A stretch of 53,247 bases of DNA. Source: an uncultured Clostridia bacterium. GTDB lineage: Bacteria > Bacillota > Clostridia > Christensenellales > Borkfalkiaceae. Below the pieces are notes generated by a model. It ran no database searches. It worked only from the letters and a program-made list of their open reading frames with translations, and was not told the origin of the DNA. Location of the stretch: contig CANQET010000013.1 of NCBI GenBank assembly GCA_947595585.1, positions 1 through 53,247 on the forward strand, in the 5' to 3' direction. The translations under genes were made by a program, and so were the position numbers. Of this stretch, positions 8,770-17,943 are shown piece by piece. Each line of letters opens with the position of its first letter. Position 1 is the stretch's first letter.

Positions 8770-9125
8770 GATTCGTCCTTATGCAGGTCGGCAAAGAGCG
8801 CATCCATCTTTGCGCCGTATTCGAAGCTGCGATCGGGCAAGAAGGTGAGCTCGGGCACCGTGCGCGTCCGCATGACGAGTGCAAGCTCGTGCCGCACAAA
8901 TCCGCCTCTTTCGCGGATGATGGAGAGCGATCTCTCCTGCACCTCGGGCGAGGCCGCATAGATGCTGATATATACCTTCGCCGTCTTGAGGTCGGGCGCG
9001 ACATCGACTTCCGTCACGCTGATGAGCCCGCCAAGCTCGGGGAATTTGTTCTTCAAAGGACCCGATACGATGGACGAGATCTCCTTTTGCAGCTCGCTGT
9101 CGAGCCGTTCGGTCCGTTTGCTCAC
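8766..9125 (-). CDS. rbfA: 30S ribosome-binding factor A
   Basis: 119 residues starting [16 protein letters not shown] at a GTG codon that overlaps the infB stop (GTGA) and follows AGGAG. It has the single KH-like domain of RbfA, with ISVTEVDVAPDLKTAKVYIS and VRHELALVMRTRTVPELTF. It acts in 30S maturation, especially 16S 5'-end processing. A longer in-frame reading upstream lies inside infB and is not used. Confidence 0.95.
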   Translation of the reverse strand: MSKRTERLDSELQKEISSIVSGPLKNKFPELGGLISVTEVDVAPDLKTAKVYISIYAASPEVQERSLSIIRERGGFVRHELALVMRTRTVPELTFLPDRSFEYGAKMDALFADLHKDES

Positions 9126-11602
9126 TGCTTGATCTCCTCGATGAGATAGCATTCGATGAAGTCGCCGATGCGCACTTCGTTGAAGCCCTCGATCGCACAG
9201 CCGCATTCGAGGCCTGCCGCGATCTCCTTCACCTCATCTTTATAGTGTTTGAGCGTCTTGGCGTTGCCTTCGACGATCATGATATTATCGCGATAGATAC
9301 GGAGTTTGCCGCCGCGCATGAGCCTGCCCTCGACGACGAGGCACCCCGCGACGACGCCGACGCCCGAAACGTTGAACGTCTGGCGGACTTCGGCTTTGCC
9401 GATGAGCGTCTCCTTGTATTTGGGTGCGAGCATGCCCTTGAGCATGGCCTCCATTTCGTCGAGCAGTTCGTAGATGATGCGGTACATGCGCACTTCGACA
9501 TGGCTGCGCTCGGCGAGCGTCTTGGCCTTGGCGTCGGGACGGACGTTGAATCCGATGACGAGCGCGCTTGCGGAGTCTGCAAGGGAGATATCGCTCTCGG
9601 TGATCGCACCCGCCGCCGCCCGCACGACGTGCACTTTGACTTCCTCATTGGAGAGCTTTTCGACGGCGGCCTTCACCGCTTCGACGGAGCCCTGCACATC
9701 TGCCTTGATGATGACGTTGAGGTTCTTGAGCCCGCCGTCTGCTTCCTTGAAGATATCTTCGAAGGACTTCTTGCCCGACTCCTGCACGAGGCTCTCGCGG
9801 AGCTTGTTCTTGCGCTCCTCCTGCAGTTTCTTCATGAGGGACTGATCGACGGCGAAGATGGAATCGCCCGCCCCGGGGACATCCTCGAGCCCGAGCACCG
9901 AGACAGCGGTGGAGGGACCTGCCTCTTTGACCGTCTTGCCCTGATCGTCGATCATCGCACGGACTCTGCCCATCGTCATGCCCGTGATGAGGTTGTCTCC
10001 CGTGCGGAGCGTTCCGTTCTGGACGAGCACGCTCGCGACGGGGCCCTTGCCCTTATCGAGCTTGGCTTCGATGACGACGCCGCGGGCCCTGCGGTCGGGA
10101 TTGGCGCGAAGCTCCATCATCTCCGCCTGCAGATAGACGCTCTCAAGCAGTTCGTCGACGCCTTCGCCCGTCTTGGCGGAGACGGGAACGACGATCGTAT
10201 CGCCGCCCCACTCCTCGGGGACGAGGTTGTAATTCATGAGGCCCTGCTTCACTTTATCGGGGCTGACATTGGGTTTATCCATCTTGTTCATCGCCACGAT
10301 GATGGGCACGTTTGCGGCCCGCGCGTGGTCGATGGCTTCCACCGTCTGCGGCATGATGCCGTCGTCGGCGGCGACGACGAGGATGACGATATCCGTCACC
10401 TTGGCGCCGCGGGCACGCATGGCGGTGAAGGCGGCGTGGCCGGGCGTATCGATGAAGGTGATCTTGCGGTCGCCCGAGAGCGTGACGGTGTAGGCGCCGA
10501 TGCTCTGGGTGATGCCGCCCGCCTCCCCTGCGGTCACGTTGGTCTTGCGGATATAGTCGAGAAGAGAAGTCTTGCCGTGGTCGACATGCCCCATGACGGT
10601 GACGACGGGCGCACGGACGGCCGTGTTCTCTTCCTGCGATTCGCCGTGTTCCTCGATGAGGGCGTCTTCCGCCGTCTTCTCGGGTTTATATTCGAGGTCG
10701 ATACCGAGGTCGATCGCCATGAGCGCAGCGCTCTCGTAATCCACGGATTCGTTGACGGTCTTCATGATGCCGTCGCGGAAGAGCCGCTTGGTGATCTCGA
10801 CGGCCGAGATGCCGAGCTTTTCGGAGAGCACCTTGATCGGGATCTCCTGCGTGGTGACGACGGCGTGGTCGATCTTGATGGTCGCGGTCTCCTTGCGGGC
10901 CTTCTTGCCGAAGCGCGCTTTGCGGTAACCGCTCTCTTTATCGAAGTCGCCGACGCTCGCCCCCTGTTGGCGCTGCAATGTGCGCTTGTTGACGGGACGG
11001 CGCTGTTCGACGTACGTCTTTTCGAATTTCTTTGCGGGCTCCCTGCGCGGCGCGGGCGTGGGTGCGGGCGCTGCGGGGCGAGGCCCCATAGGGCGAAGAC
11101 CCGCCGCCCCCGTAGGACGGGGACCGAGCGGCGGACGGGGCGCGGGACGGCCCGACGCGGCGCCGACGGGAGGTTTATACGAAGGACGCGCAGGCTTGGC
11201 CTCGGGGCGGAAGGTCCGCGGCGCAGAGGCTTGGGGCTGCGGTCTCGCTTCGGGACGGGGACGGGGCGCGGGGGCGGGACGGGCCTCCGCTGCAGGTTCT
11301 GCGGGTGCGGGTGCAGGCGCAGGAGCAGGCGCGGGTGCGGGTACGGAAGCCGCCGCTTCTTCCGACCGCTTCTTTTCCGCCTCCTCTTCGGCGCGCTTTT
11401 GTTCGAGCGCGATGCGCTCCTCTTCGGCACGCTGTTTTGCCTCCTCTTCGGCGCGCTTACGGGCCGCGGCCGCCTCAAGATCGGAGAGCCGCTTCAGAAG
11501 GTCGCCGAGACGTTTTTCGTTCGCCGCAATGGCAGCCCGAAGCTCCTCGGTCGCCTTTTCCTTGGGAAGCGCTCCCAATTTTTCAATGGTGTCGTATGCC
11601 AT
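9122..11602 (-). CDS. infB: translation initiation factor IF-2
   Basis: 826 residues. A charged helical N-terminus (about 1-75, Glu/Lys/Arg/Ala) is followed by a long Ala/Pro/Arg-rich linker (about 75-185), then an IF2N domain and the GTPase domain with [25 protein letters not shown] and SAKTGEG, and domains II to IV to the C-terminus. It places fMet-tRNA on the 30S subunit. The Pro/Ala linker is low-complexity and explains the long antisense reading frames here. It lies 2 bp after ylxQ. Confidence 0.98.
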   Translation of the reverse strand: MAYDTIEKLGALPKEKATEELRAAIAANEKRLGDLLKRLSDLEAAAARKRAEEEAKQRAEEERIALEQKRAEEEAEKKRSEEAAASVPAPAPAPAPAPAPAEPAAEARPAPAPRPRPEARPQPQASAPRTFRPEAKPARPSYKPPVGAASGRPAPRPPLGPRPTGAAGLRPMGPRPAAPAPTPAPRREPAKKFEKTYVEQRRPVNKRTLQRQQGASVGDFDKESGYRKARFGKKARKETATIKIDHAVVTTQEIPIKVLSEKLGISAVEITKRLFRDGIMKTVNESVDYESAALMAIDLGIDLEYKPEKTAEDALIEEHGESQEENTAVRAPVVTVMGHVDHGKTSLLDYIRKTNVTAGEAGGITQSIGAYTVTLSGDRKITFIDTPGHAAFTAMRARGAKVTDIVILVVAADDGIMPQTVEAIDHARAANVPIIVAMNKMDKPNVSPDKVKQGLMNYNLVPEEWGGDTIVVPVSAKTGEGVDELLESVYLQAEMMELRANPDRRARGVVIEAKLDKGKGPVASVLVQNGTLRTGDNLITGMTMGRVRAMIDDQGKTVKEAGPSTAVSVLGLEDVPGAGDSIFAVDQSLMKKLQEERKNKLRESLVQESGKKSFEDIFKEADGGLKNLNVIIKADVQGSVEAVKAAVEKLSNEEVKVHVVRAAAGAITESDISLADSASALVIGFNVRPDAKAKTLAERSHVEVRMYRIIYELLDEMEAMLKGMLAPKYKETLIGKAEVRQTFNVSGVGVVAGCLVVEGRLMRGGKLRIYRDNIMIVEGNAKTLKHYKDEVKEIAAGLECGCAIEGFNEVRIGDFIECYLIEEIKQ

Positions 11603-11603
11603 A

Positions 11604-11912
11604 TTATTTCTGTCCCTCCGTTTCCGAGATCTCCGTCTCTCTCAATATAGCACGGGCAAGGTTTTCCTCGCGCACTGCCGCGAGTTTGCAATACGCCTTC
11701 CCCGTCATCCCCTCGAGGTCGTCCACTTCGACGAGCGGACAATTCTCCCTCTTGCGGATCTTTTCGATTTCCTTTCTGCTGTTTTCGGATGCCGTGCGAT
11801 CCACCACGAGAAGGCAGATCCCGTGCGCGGTCTGCGCCGCCCCCACGCCGAGCACGACTTTGCGCGCCCGAAGGGCGAATCCGAGATATGCTGCGATCTT
11901 ATTTTCCCGCAA
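11604..11912 (-). CDS. YlxQ/L7Ae-like ribosomal-type RNA-binding protein
   Basis: 102 residues from a TTG start at 11912, chosen because AGGAGGAG lies four bases upstream; the start is inside the end of ylxR. The sequence RENKIAAYLGFALRARKVVLG with a mid-protein GICLLVVDRTASENSRKEI is typical of the L7Ae/L30e-like YlxQ family found between ylxR and infB. YlxQ is an RNA-binding protein of uncertain role. The longer ATG reading would extend it with a ylxR-antiphase peptide and has no better signal. Confidence 0.85.
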   Translation of the reverse strand: MRENKIAAYLGFALRARKVVLGVGAAQTAHGICLLVVDRTASENSRKEIEKIRKRENCPLVEVDDLEGMTGKAYCKLAAVREENLARAILRETEISETEGQK

Positions 11913-12165
11913 GGAACTCCTCCTCGATGCGCCTGTACACCTCATCGGGAACCGCCGCGGAAAACGTCTTGTGGAGAAGTTTCCGCTTTGCGAGCAGCTT
12001 CACGCATTCCTCGGAGGAACAGATGTATGCCCCCCGCCCCGGAAGCCGCCCCGAAAAATCGAGCGAAATTTCCCCCGCGGGGCTGCGCACGATCCGCAGC
12101 ATCTCCCGCTTGGGCATCTCCTGCCTGCAAGCGATGCAGGTCCGCATGGGGATCTTCTTCGGCAT
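11899..12165 (-). CDS. ylxR: YlxR family RNA-binding protein (DUF448)
   Basis: 88 residues starting MPKKIPMRTCIACRQ. The family hallmarks RTCIACRQEMPK and LPGRGAYICSSEECVKLL are present. The ATG shares one base with the nusA stop (TAATG) and the end overlaps ylxQ. The family binds nucleic acid and, in some bacteria, RNase P; a regulatory role is reported elsewhere but not visible here. Confidence 0.93.
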   Translation of the reverse strand: MPKKIPMRTCIACRQEMPKREMLRIVRSPAGEISLDFSGRLPGRGAYICSSEECVKLLAKRKLLHKTFSAAVPDEVYRRIEEEFLAGK

Positions 12166-13253
12166 TATTCCTCCGTACCCTCTGCGCCGCCCTCGAGATC
12201 GAGTTTGGCCGCGGCGGATTCGCTCTTCACGTCGATCTTCCAACCCGTGAGGCGGGCCGCAAGGCGGGCGTTCTGCCCGTCTCTGCCGATCGCAAGCGAG
12301 AGCTTATCGTCGGGCACGACGGCCACGGCGGATTTCTCCGTGAGCTGGGTGACCGAGATGACCGTCGCGGGGGAGAGCGCCTTCGCGATGAATTCGAGCG
12401 GGTTTTCGCTCCAGAGGATGATATCGATCTTCTCTCCGCCGAGTTCGGCGACGACGGCGTTGACGCGGGCACCCTTGTTGCCGACGCAGGCACCGACCGC
12501 ATCCACGCGCGGATCGAGGGAAGCGATCGCCATCTTCGTGCGATGGCCGGGTTCACGGGAGATCGCCTTCACGGTGACCGTACCCGCCTTGATCTCGGGA
12601 ACTTCCTCTTCGAAGAGGCGCTTCACGAGCCCGGGGACCGAACGGGAGACGAGCACTTGCGCGTTTCTTCCGCCGCTGCGCACTTTCTTGACGTAGACTT
12701 TGATCTTGTCGCCGACGTCGTACCGCTCGCCGGGGACTTGATCCTGCGGGAGCATGAGCCCCTCGATCTGCCCCTTGCCGAGCTCGATGTAGACGTTGCG
12801 CCCATCGACCTTGCGGATGATGCCGCTCATGAGTTCGCCCTCTTTATCGGAGAACTCGGAGAGCGTGTTGTCGCGCTCCGTCTCGTGGATCTTCTGCAGG
12901 ATGACCTGCTTGGCAGTCTGTGCGGCGATGCGCGAGAAATCCTTGGGGACGAATTCCTCGGAGAGGACGTCGCCCACCTTGGCGCTCTTCTTGATCTCGA
13001 GCGCATCCTCGAGCATAATCTCCCCGTCGGCGATCTCCTCATCGGTATTTTCGACGACGGTCCGCGTCAGAAAGAAGCGGATCGATCCCTTCTCGGGATT
13101 GAGGCGGACTTCGACGTTGCCCGTCTCGCCGAACACCTGCTTCTTATAGGCCGAAGCGAGCGCATTCGACAGCGCCTCGAGAAACACCTCTTCGCTGATC
13201 CCGCGTTCCCGCTCCAGATCGGCAAGCGCCGCAAAGAAATCCTTGTTGACCAT
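12165..13253 (-). CDS. nusA: transcription termination/antitermination factor NusA
   Basis: 362 residues, the compact Gram-positive form without C-terminal acidic repeats. N-terminal RNAP-binding domain (about 1-130), S1 domain with ELMSGIIRKVDGRNVYIELG, KH1 with CVGNKGARVNAVVAELGG and KH2 with LAIGRDGQNARLAARLTGW. The start MVNKDFFAAL has GGGAGA upstream; an in-frame extension of 16 residues is not supported. It modulates pausing and termination. Confidence 0.97.
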   Translation of the reverse strand: MVNKDFFAALADLERERGISEEVFLEALSNALASAYKKQVFGETGNVEVRLNPEKGSIRFFLTRTVVENTDEEIADGEIMLEDALEIKKSAKVGDVLSEEFVPKDFSRIAAQTAKQVILQKIHETERDNTLSEFSDKEGELMSGIIRKVDGRNVYIELGKGQIEGLMLPQDQVPGERYDVGDKIKVYVKKVRSGGRNAQVLVSRSVPGLVKRLFEEEVPEIKAGTVTVKAISREPGHRTKMAIASLDPRVDAVGACVGNKGARVNAVVAELGGEKIDIILWSENPLEFIAKALSPATVISVTQLTEKSAVAVVPDDKLSLAIGRDGQNARLAARLTGWKIDVKSESAAAKLDLEGGAEGTEE

Positions 13254-13313
13254 ATTCTTTCTCCCGTTGATGTTTTTTGTGGAATAAGTTTCACCGCGCA
13301 CGGCGGCGGAATT

Positions 13314-13769
13314 TCAGACTTCGATATCGAGGCAGACCTTGGCGCACTTTTCGAAGGGGATGACTTCTTCCCCCTTCTCCGAGCGCAGCACGACGTTTCC
13401 CTCACGGAAGGCGACAAGCTCGCCTTCGTAGTACTTCTTCCCCTCCCAAGGCGCATACAGCCGCACTTCCACCTTTTCGCCGATGTGGCGCAAAAAGTCC
13501 GCCTCCGTCTTGAACGGGCGGTCGAGCCCCGGGGAAGAGCAGTTGAGGGTGTAGGGGGCGCCGAAGGTCGGATCGAGCAGATCGAGCGGCGCATCGATCG
13601 CATTGTGGAATTTCTCGCAGGTATCGAGATCCAGCCCGCCCGCCATATCGATAAAGACGGTGAGCGAACGCGTGCGCATATCCCATGCGGCGTCTACGAT
13701 CTCCACGCCGACCTCTTCGGCATAGGGTTGCAAAAATGCGACGATCTCCGCGATCGGCTTGACCTTCAT
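13314..13769 (-). CDS. rimP: ribosome maturation factor RimP
   Basis: 151 residues, typical length. RSLTVFIDMAGGLDLDTCEKFHNAID and YTLNCSSPGLDRPFK are RimP hallmarks, followed by a C-terminal SH3-like half with EGNVVLRSEKGEE. It acts in 30S assembly. GGGGAGG lies just before the ATG, and its own promoter and leader (13791-13868) allow expression apart from the upstream genes. Confidence 0.96.
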   Translation of the reverse strand: MKVKPIAEIVAFLQPYAEEVGVEIVDAAWDMRTRSLTVFIDMAGGLDLDTCEKFHNAIDAPLDLLDPTFGAPYTLNCSSPGLDRPFKTEADFLRHIGEKVEVRLYAPWEGKKYYEGELVAFREGNVVLRSEKGEEVIPFEKCAKVCLDIEV

Positions 13770-13790
13770 ATCCTCCCCCCATAAAGAAAT

Positions 13791-13868
13791 GAGAGCGGAG
13801 ACCCGCCCTCAATCACGTTTTCATTGATCAAGTAAGTACATTTTACCATAGATTTCCATGGATTGCAA
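13791..13868 (-). promoter_or_regulatory. rimP-nusA promoter and leader hairpin
   Basis: On the minus strand TTGCAA (13863-13868) and TAAAAT (13840-13845) are 17 bp apart. The leader then forms an 8-bp stem with one G-U pair and a 4-base loop (13791-13810), followed by ATTTCTTTAT and the rimP ribosome binding site. A short GC hairpin with a U-rich tail at this place resembles the rimP leader motif of Firmicutes. Confidence 0.75.
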
Positions 13869-13907
13869 GCATTTCGCGGCGGTTTTTTCGGGAAATTCCA
13901 AAAAAAC

Positions 13908-15413
13908 TCAATCGGGCAGGCCGCCCTTCTTCTTCACGAGCTCCAAAAAGATCTTCGCCGTCACGAAGGCGTCGTCGTAAGCGCGATGATGGCGGAAGGT
14001 AAAGCCGAAATATTCGGCGACCGTCTGCAACTGGTAGTTCTTGAGATGCAAGACTTCTTGCGCGAACGTGCAGGTATCGTATTGCCGCTGGTCGAAGAGG
14101 AAGCCCTCTTGTTCGCCGTAATAGGTGATGAATTTGCAATCGAAGGGGGCGTTGTGCGCCACGAGAGCGCAGCCCGCGGTGAATTTGTAGAAATCGGCGA
14201 TGACGTCGGAGATGGGCGGGGCGCCGATGAGCATGTCGTCGGTGATGTGGGTGATATCGATGATATCGGGCGGGATGCGCACGGGACAGGCGACGAAGGA
14301 GGAAAACTTCTCGGCGATCTTCCCCCCTGCGATCTTGACGGCGCCGACCTCGATGATGTGGTCCATCATGCCGTTCACGCGGTTGAGGCCCGTCGTCTCG
14401 AGGTCGAATACGACGAACGTGTTCTCGGTGAGTACCTTCGGAAGGCTCTGTTTGCCGAAGAGATCGCCCTGCACGAGGTCTGCCTCGGGCATGGGGAAGA
14501 CGGCACGGTACTGCGCGGGGACGGGGCGGGAAGGCCGCTGTTCGGGCACGAAATCCTTGGGCGGAGCGCCGAAGTCCAGCCACCGCGCACGGAAGGAGAG
14601 ACCGCCGTTGTAGAGCTCGTTGTCCCCCGTGAGACAGATGCGGCTGCCCACACGCAGATCGCGGATCTTCTCCACGGTCGCCTTGCGGGAAAAATACGAG
14701 GTGCGGAGGTTCCCCGTTCCGTCGGAGATCGAGATGGAAAAATAGGGTTTATCGTTCTTGGTCCTGCGCTCTTCGATGTAAGCGATCTCGCCGCAGACGG
14801 TCACGCTGTTTGCGACCTTGTTGAGGTCGGCGATGTAGATCGCGCGGTCGGGTTCGGGCTTGGCGCCGTCGATGGGCGAAAAATCGCAGATTTCGAAAAA
14901 GCGGGGCGCGAAGATGTATTCCTCGGGCGGGACTTCCCGCTCGATCTCCCCTCGCTCGGCTTGGGCATAGCGGATCTCCCCCGTCCATGTGCCGCAAAAT
15001 CCCCGCTGCAGCACGGCGCAGACTTCGTCGAGCACGGCGTCGTTCTTCTCCGCACTGTTTTGTTCGGCCGTCGTGATATAAAATCTTCCGCCGGCGCCGC
15101 CGAGCGTCACGCCGATGTTTTCGGGACGGGTGAAGGCGGCGAATGCGGGGAAGCGGGTACCGAGCAGATCTGCGATCGCATGGCGGATGCCCTCTTCGCT
15201 CGGGACGGATTTTACGACGGTCGCCCGCGCCTCCAGTCCGCCCGCATAGCGGCGGGAGACCTCACCCGCATAGGCGACGTCGTCTTGGGTATAGTTGACG
15301 TCGGTGACGAGATGGAAGGTCGCCACGTCGTTTTCCACGGTGATATTTTTCAATACGGCACGGCACAGCCCCGCCCGTTTTCTGATCTCCGCAAGATATT
15401 CCTCACTTCTCAT
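13908..15413 (-). CDS. PolC-like protein with only N-terminal, OB and DnaQ exonuclease domains
   Basis: 501 residues at the locus where Firmicutes carry polC (about 1400 residues). Residues 1-190 resemble the PolC N-terminal domain, about 200-300 is an OB fold (VTVCGEIAYIEERRTKNDKP and SISDGTGNL), and about 345-495 is a DEDDh exonuclease with VVFDLETTGLN, HNAPFDCKFI and HRAYDDAF. No PHP motif lies between the OB and exonuclease parts, and nothing follows the exonuclease: the stop is 138 bp from rimP. Thus the polymerase is absent rather than frameshifted. It may act as a proofreading or repair exonuclease. It overlaps ispG by 4 bp. Confidence 0.85.
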   Translation of the reverse strand: MRSEEYLAEIRKRAGLCRAVLKNITVENDVATFHLVTDVNYTQDDVAYAGEVSRRYAGGLEARATVVKSVPSEEGIRHAIADLLGTRFPAFAAFTRPENIGVTLGGAGGRFYITTAEQNSAEKNDAVLDEVCAVLQRGFCGTWTGEIRYAQAERGEIEREVPPEEYIFAPRFFEICDFSPIDGAKPEPDRAIYIADLNKVANSVTVCGEIAYIEERRTKNDKPYFSISISDGTGNLRTSYFSRKATVEKIRDLRVGSRICLTGDNELYNGGLSFRARWLDFGAPPKDFVPEQRPSRPVPAQYRAVFPMPEADLVQGDLFGKQSLPKVLTENTFVVFDLETTGLNRVNGMMDHIIEVGAVKIAGGKIAEKFSSFVACPVRIPPDIIDITHITDDMLIGAPPISDVIADFYKFTAGCALVAHNAPFDCKFITYYGEQEGFLFDQRQYDTCTFAQEVLHLKNYQLQTVAEYFGFTFRHHRAYDDAFVTAKIFLELVKKKGGLPD

Positions 15414-16456
15414 TCCATCCTCCCGAGCAACGCTTCGAGCCGCGCAAAGAAGGCCTCTTCGGCGTGTGCGATCTCGACGCGCTGCCGCGTTTCCCCCTCG
15501 AAAATGATACAGTAGTCCTTCCCCCCGGCGATCCCGAGGTCGCAGTCCTTCGCCTCACCGGGGCCGTTGACGACGCACCCCATCACGGCGACTCTGCACG
15601 GCTTACGGATCCCCGCACAGCGCGCATTGACGCGCTCGGCAAGGCCCATGCAATCGTATTCGCACCGCCCGCAGGTCGGGCAGGAGACGACTTCGACGAA
15701 ATCCTTTTCCAAGCCGCAGGCACGCAGGATCTCATGCGCGGCGAGCACTTCCCGCTCGGGCTCCGCCGTGAGCGAGACGCGGATGGTATCCCCGATCCCG
15801 TCGAGAAGCAGGGCGCCGATGCCGACGCTGCTCTTCACGATGCCCGATCGCTCACACCCCGCCTCCGTCACCCCCAAATGCAAGGGGTAAGGCGTACGCG
15901 CGGCGAGCATGCGGTATGCCTCCACGGTGAGGGGCACCCGCGAGGCCTTCACGCTGATCACGAGATCCGAGACGCCGTGCTTTTCCAAGACGGCGACGTT
16001 TTTGAGGGCACTCTCGACGAGCGCCTCCGCCGTTCTCCCGTAGCGCGCTTCGCTCTCTTTCTCCACGCTGCCCGTGTTGGCCCCGACGCGCACGGGGATG
16101 CCGTGGGCGCGGACACAATCTGCGACGAGGGCGATCTCCCGCTCCCCGCCGATGTTCCCGGGGTTGATGCGCAGCTTATCCGCCCCCGCCTCCGCGGCAA
16201 GCACGGCAAGGCGGGCGGAAAAGTGAATATCCGCGACGAGGGGCACGGGGATCCGCGCACGGATCTTTGCGATCGCACGCGCATCGGCCTCATCGAGCAC
16301 GGCGACGCGCACGATATCGCACCCCATGTGTGCAAGACGCAGAATTTGAGCGACGCTATTTTCAACGTCGCTCGTCTTGACTGTCGTCATGCTCTGTACG
16401 GCGATCCGCCCTCCGCCGAGGAGGACGCCGCCTACCTTTACTTTCTTTTGAGACAT
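15410..16456 (-). CDS. ispG: 4-hydroxy-3-methylbut-2-enyl diphosphate synthase
   Basis: 348 residues, the usual short bacterial form. The N-terminal TIM barrel (VGGVLLGGGRIAVQSMTTVKT) is followed by the iron-sulfur domain with SCPTCGRCEYDC and GCVVNGPGEAKDCDLGIAGG. It makes HMBPP in the MEP isoprenoid pathway and needs a [4Fe-4S] cluster. It sits 12 bp after nrdR. Confidence 0.96.
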   Translation of the reverse strand: MSQKKVKVGGVLLGGGRIAVQSMTTVKTSDVENSVAQILRLAHMGCDIVRVAVLDEADARAIAKIRARIPVPLVADIHFSARLAVLAAEAGADKLRINPGNIGGEREIALVADCVRAHGIPVRVGANTGSVEKESEARYGRTAEALVESALKNVAVLEKHGVSDLVISVKASRVPLTVEAYRMLAARTPYPLHLGVTEAGCERSGIVKSSVGIGALLLDGIGDTIRVSLTAEPEREVLAAHEILRACGLEKDFVEVVSCPTCGRCEYDCMGLAERVNARCAGIRKPCRVAVMGCVVNGPGEAKDCDLGIAGGKDYCIIFEGETRQRVEIAHAEEAFFARLEALLGRME

Positions 16457-16468
16457 TCTTTCTCCGAC

Positions 16469-16939
16469 TTACTTCTTTTCGGCCTCTTTCTTTTCCATCA
16501 TATGCTGAAGTTCGGCCATGAAGGAAGAAATATCCTTGAAGGAGCGGTAGACCGAAGCGTAGCGCACATAGGCGACTTCATCGAGCTCCTTGAGCCCTTC
16601 CATCACCATTTCGCCGATCTTCTTGCTCGTGATCTCCTGTTCCATGGAGTTGTAGACCTTCTTTGCGATCTCATCGGCGAGCGCATCGATCTTCTCGAGC
16701 GGGACGGGGCGCTTTTCGCAGGATTTGATGATGCCGCGTTTGATCTTATCCTTATCGAAGGCCTGACGGTTCCCGTCTGCCTTTACGACGAGGATCGGAG
16801 CGACCTCGATGGTCTCATAGGTCGTGAATCTTCTGCCGCATCCGATGCATTCCCTGCGGCGGCGAATGGTTCTGTCGTCGTCGGCGGAACGCGAGTCGAT
16901 GACCTTGCTCTCCGTGCAATTACAATACAAACAACGCAT
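16469..16939 (-). CDS. nrdR: transcriptional repressor NrdR
   Basis: 156 residues. The N-terminal zinc ribbon has cysteines at 3, 6, 31 and 34 (MRCLYCN and RECIGCGRRF), followed by an ATP-cone domain (about 49-140) with KADGNRQAFDKDKIKRGI. NrdR represses ribonucleotide reductase genes in response to ATP/dATP. It is the first gene of a run reaching ispG and the PolC-like gene. Confidence 0.97.
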   Translation of the reverse strand: MRCLYCNCTESKVIDSRSADDDRTIRRRRECIGCGRRFTTYETIEVAPILVVKADGNRQAFDKDKIKRGIIKSCEKRPVPLEKIDALADEIAKKVYNSMEQEITSKKIGEMVMEGLKELDEVAYVRYASVYRSFKDISSFMAELQHMMEKKEAEKK

Positions 16940-16971
16940 AGCTACTCCCTTATCTTCGGCTTCTTGGGAAG

Positions 16972-17000
16972 ATTATACCACAAAATATGGGGTTTGTAAA
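16972..17000 (-). promoter_or_regulatory. nrdR promoter
   Basis: TTTACA (16995-17000) and TATAAT (16972-16977) on the minus strand are 17 bp apart, with a 33-bp leader to the nrdR ATG. Confidence 0.85.
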
Positions 17001-17004
17001 GCAA

Positions 17005-17034
17005 ATGACGGAAATTCCTCGGAACTTCCGTCAT
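17005..17034 (-). terminator. terminator of the ecf-truA operon
   Basis: A 13-bp stem with one mismatch or wobble pair (ATGACGGAA arms) and a 4-base loop lies 28 bp after the stop of the 290-residue membrane protein gene. It sits directly in front of the nrdR promoter; the tail TTTGCTTT is only moderately U-rich. Confidence 0.75.
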
Positions 17035-17061
17035 CTTTTCTCATAAAAATTTTGCCGCGGA

Positions 17062-17934
17062 TCAGAGATCCGAGAAGGGATCGTCGGGCGGAGGGCCCCC
17101 TTGCGACGAACTTCCCCCGCCCGAAGGGTAATCCGAGAAGGGATCGTCTTGCCGCGGCTGCTGCGCGGAAGACGTACCGCTCCCGCCGGGGCCGTAAGGG
17201 TAGTTGCGTGCGGCATAGGCCTCCATCCTGCGGCGTGTGTATTCGCCGTAGTCGACGGGCGTATTCTTGCGGACGGCGAAGATCGTCGCCCCGCGGAAGG
17301 GAAGCACGGCGCTCAGGACCGTCATGACGGCGGGGTTACGCGCGTAATATTTGCGGAAGAAGGCGAGAAAGAGCACGTAGAGCATGACGATGCGGACGAC
17401 GGCAACGAGGAACTTGAAGGTCCACGGCCAAACAGATGCGGTGAAGGCGCACAGCCAGCGCAGATTTACGGGAACATCCGCGAGTGCGATCGTGAGTTCG
17501 TTGAATCCCGCAAAGAGCTCGATATCCTCGGCGACGGGATTGAGACTTGCGACCTGCAAGAATACGAGGTTGCACACAAGATCAAACACGGTAAAGAGCA
17601 CGGCGATCCCCTCTGCGATCGCAGCATACAGCCCGGCCCGCTTCATCTTCTGGCCGAAGAAGCGCGCTTCCCCCGTGATCGTGCCGAGATAATAGGTATT
17701 CGCGAAGGGGATAAAGCCCATCCACGGGCGCTTTATCCCTGCCCGCTTTGCGATCGTATAGATCCCGAAGCCCATCAAAACCTGAAAGATGAGCCATAGC
17801 CCGACGGCGATCCCGATCGCGATGAAATATCCCGTATACGTCCCCGCGATCGCTTCTTCCCGCGTGACCTCATCGGCAAAATACGAGGGTACGATGAACA
17901 GGATGAGGACTTCTAACCAAGCACTGAATTCCAT
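17062..17934 (-). CDS. membrane protein with C-terminal DPFSD repeats, unknown
   Basis: 290 residues. Hydrophobic segments lie near 5-20, 33-57, 90-122 and 165-200. The segment RAGIKRPWMGFIPFANTYYLG resembles the short loop seen in many uncharacterised clostridial membrane proteins. The C-terminal 50 residues are Gly/Ser/Pro/Gln-rich and hold DDPFSDYPSGGG and then DDPFSDL, an internal repeat that could be a docking tail. The gene is 9 bp after truA and ends the ecf operon. Function unknown. Confidence 0.75.
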   Translation of the reverse strand: MEFSAWLEVLILFIVPSYFADEVTREEAIAGTYTGYFIAIGIAVGLWLIFQVLMGFGIYTIAKRAGIKRPWMGFIPFANTYYLGTITGEARFFGQKMKRAGLYAAIAEGIAVLFTVFDLVCNLVFLQVASLNPVAEDIELFAGFNELTIALADVPVNLRWLCAFTASVWPWTFKFLVAVVRIVMLYVLFLAFFRKYYARNPAVMTVLSAVLPFRGATIFAVRKNTPVDYGEYTRRRMEAYAARNYPYGPGGSGTSSAQQPRQDDPFSDYPSGGGSSSQGGPPPDDPFSDL

Positions 17935-17943
17935 AAATTCTCC

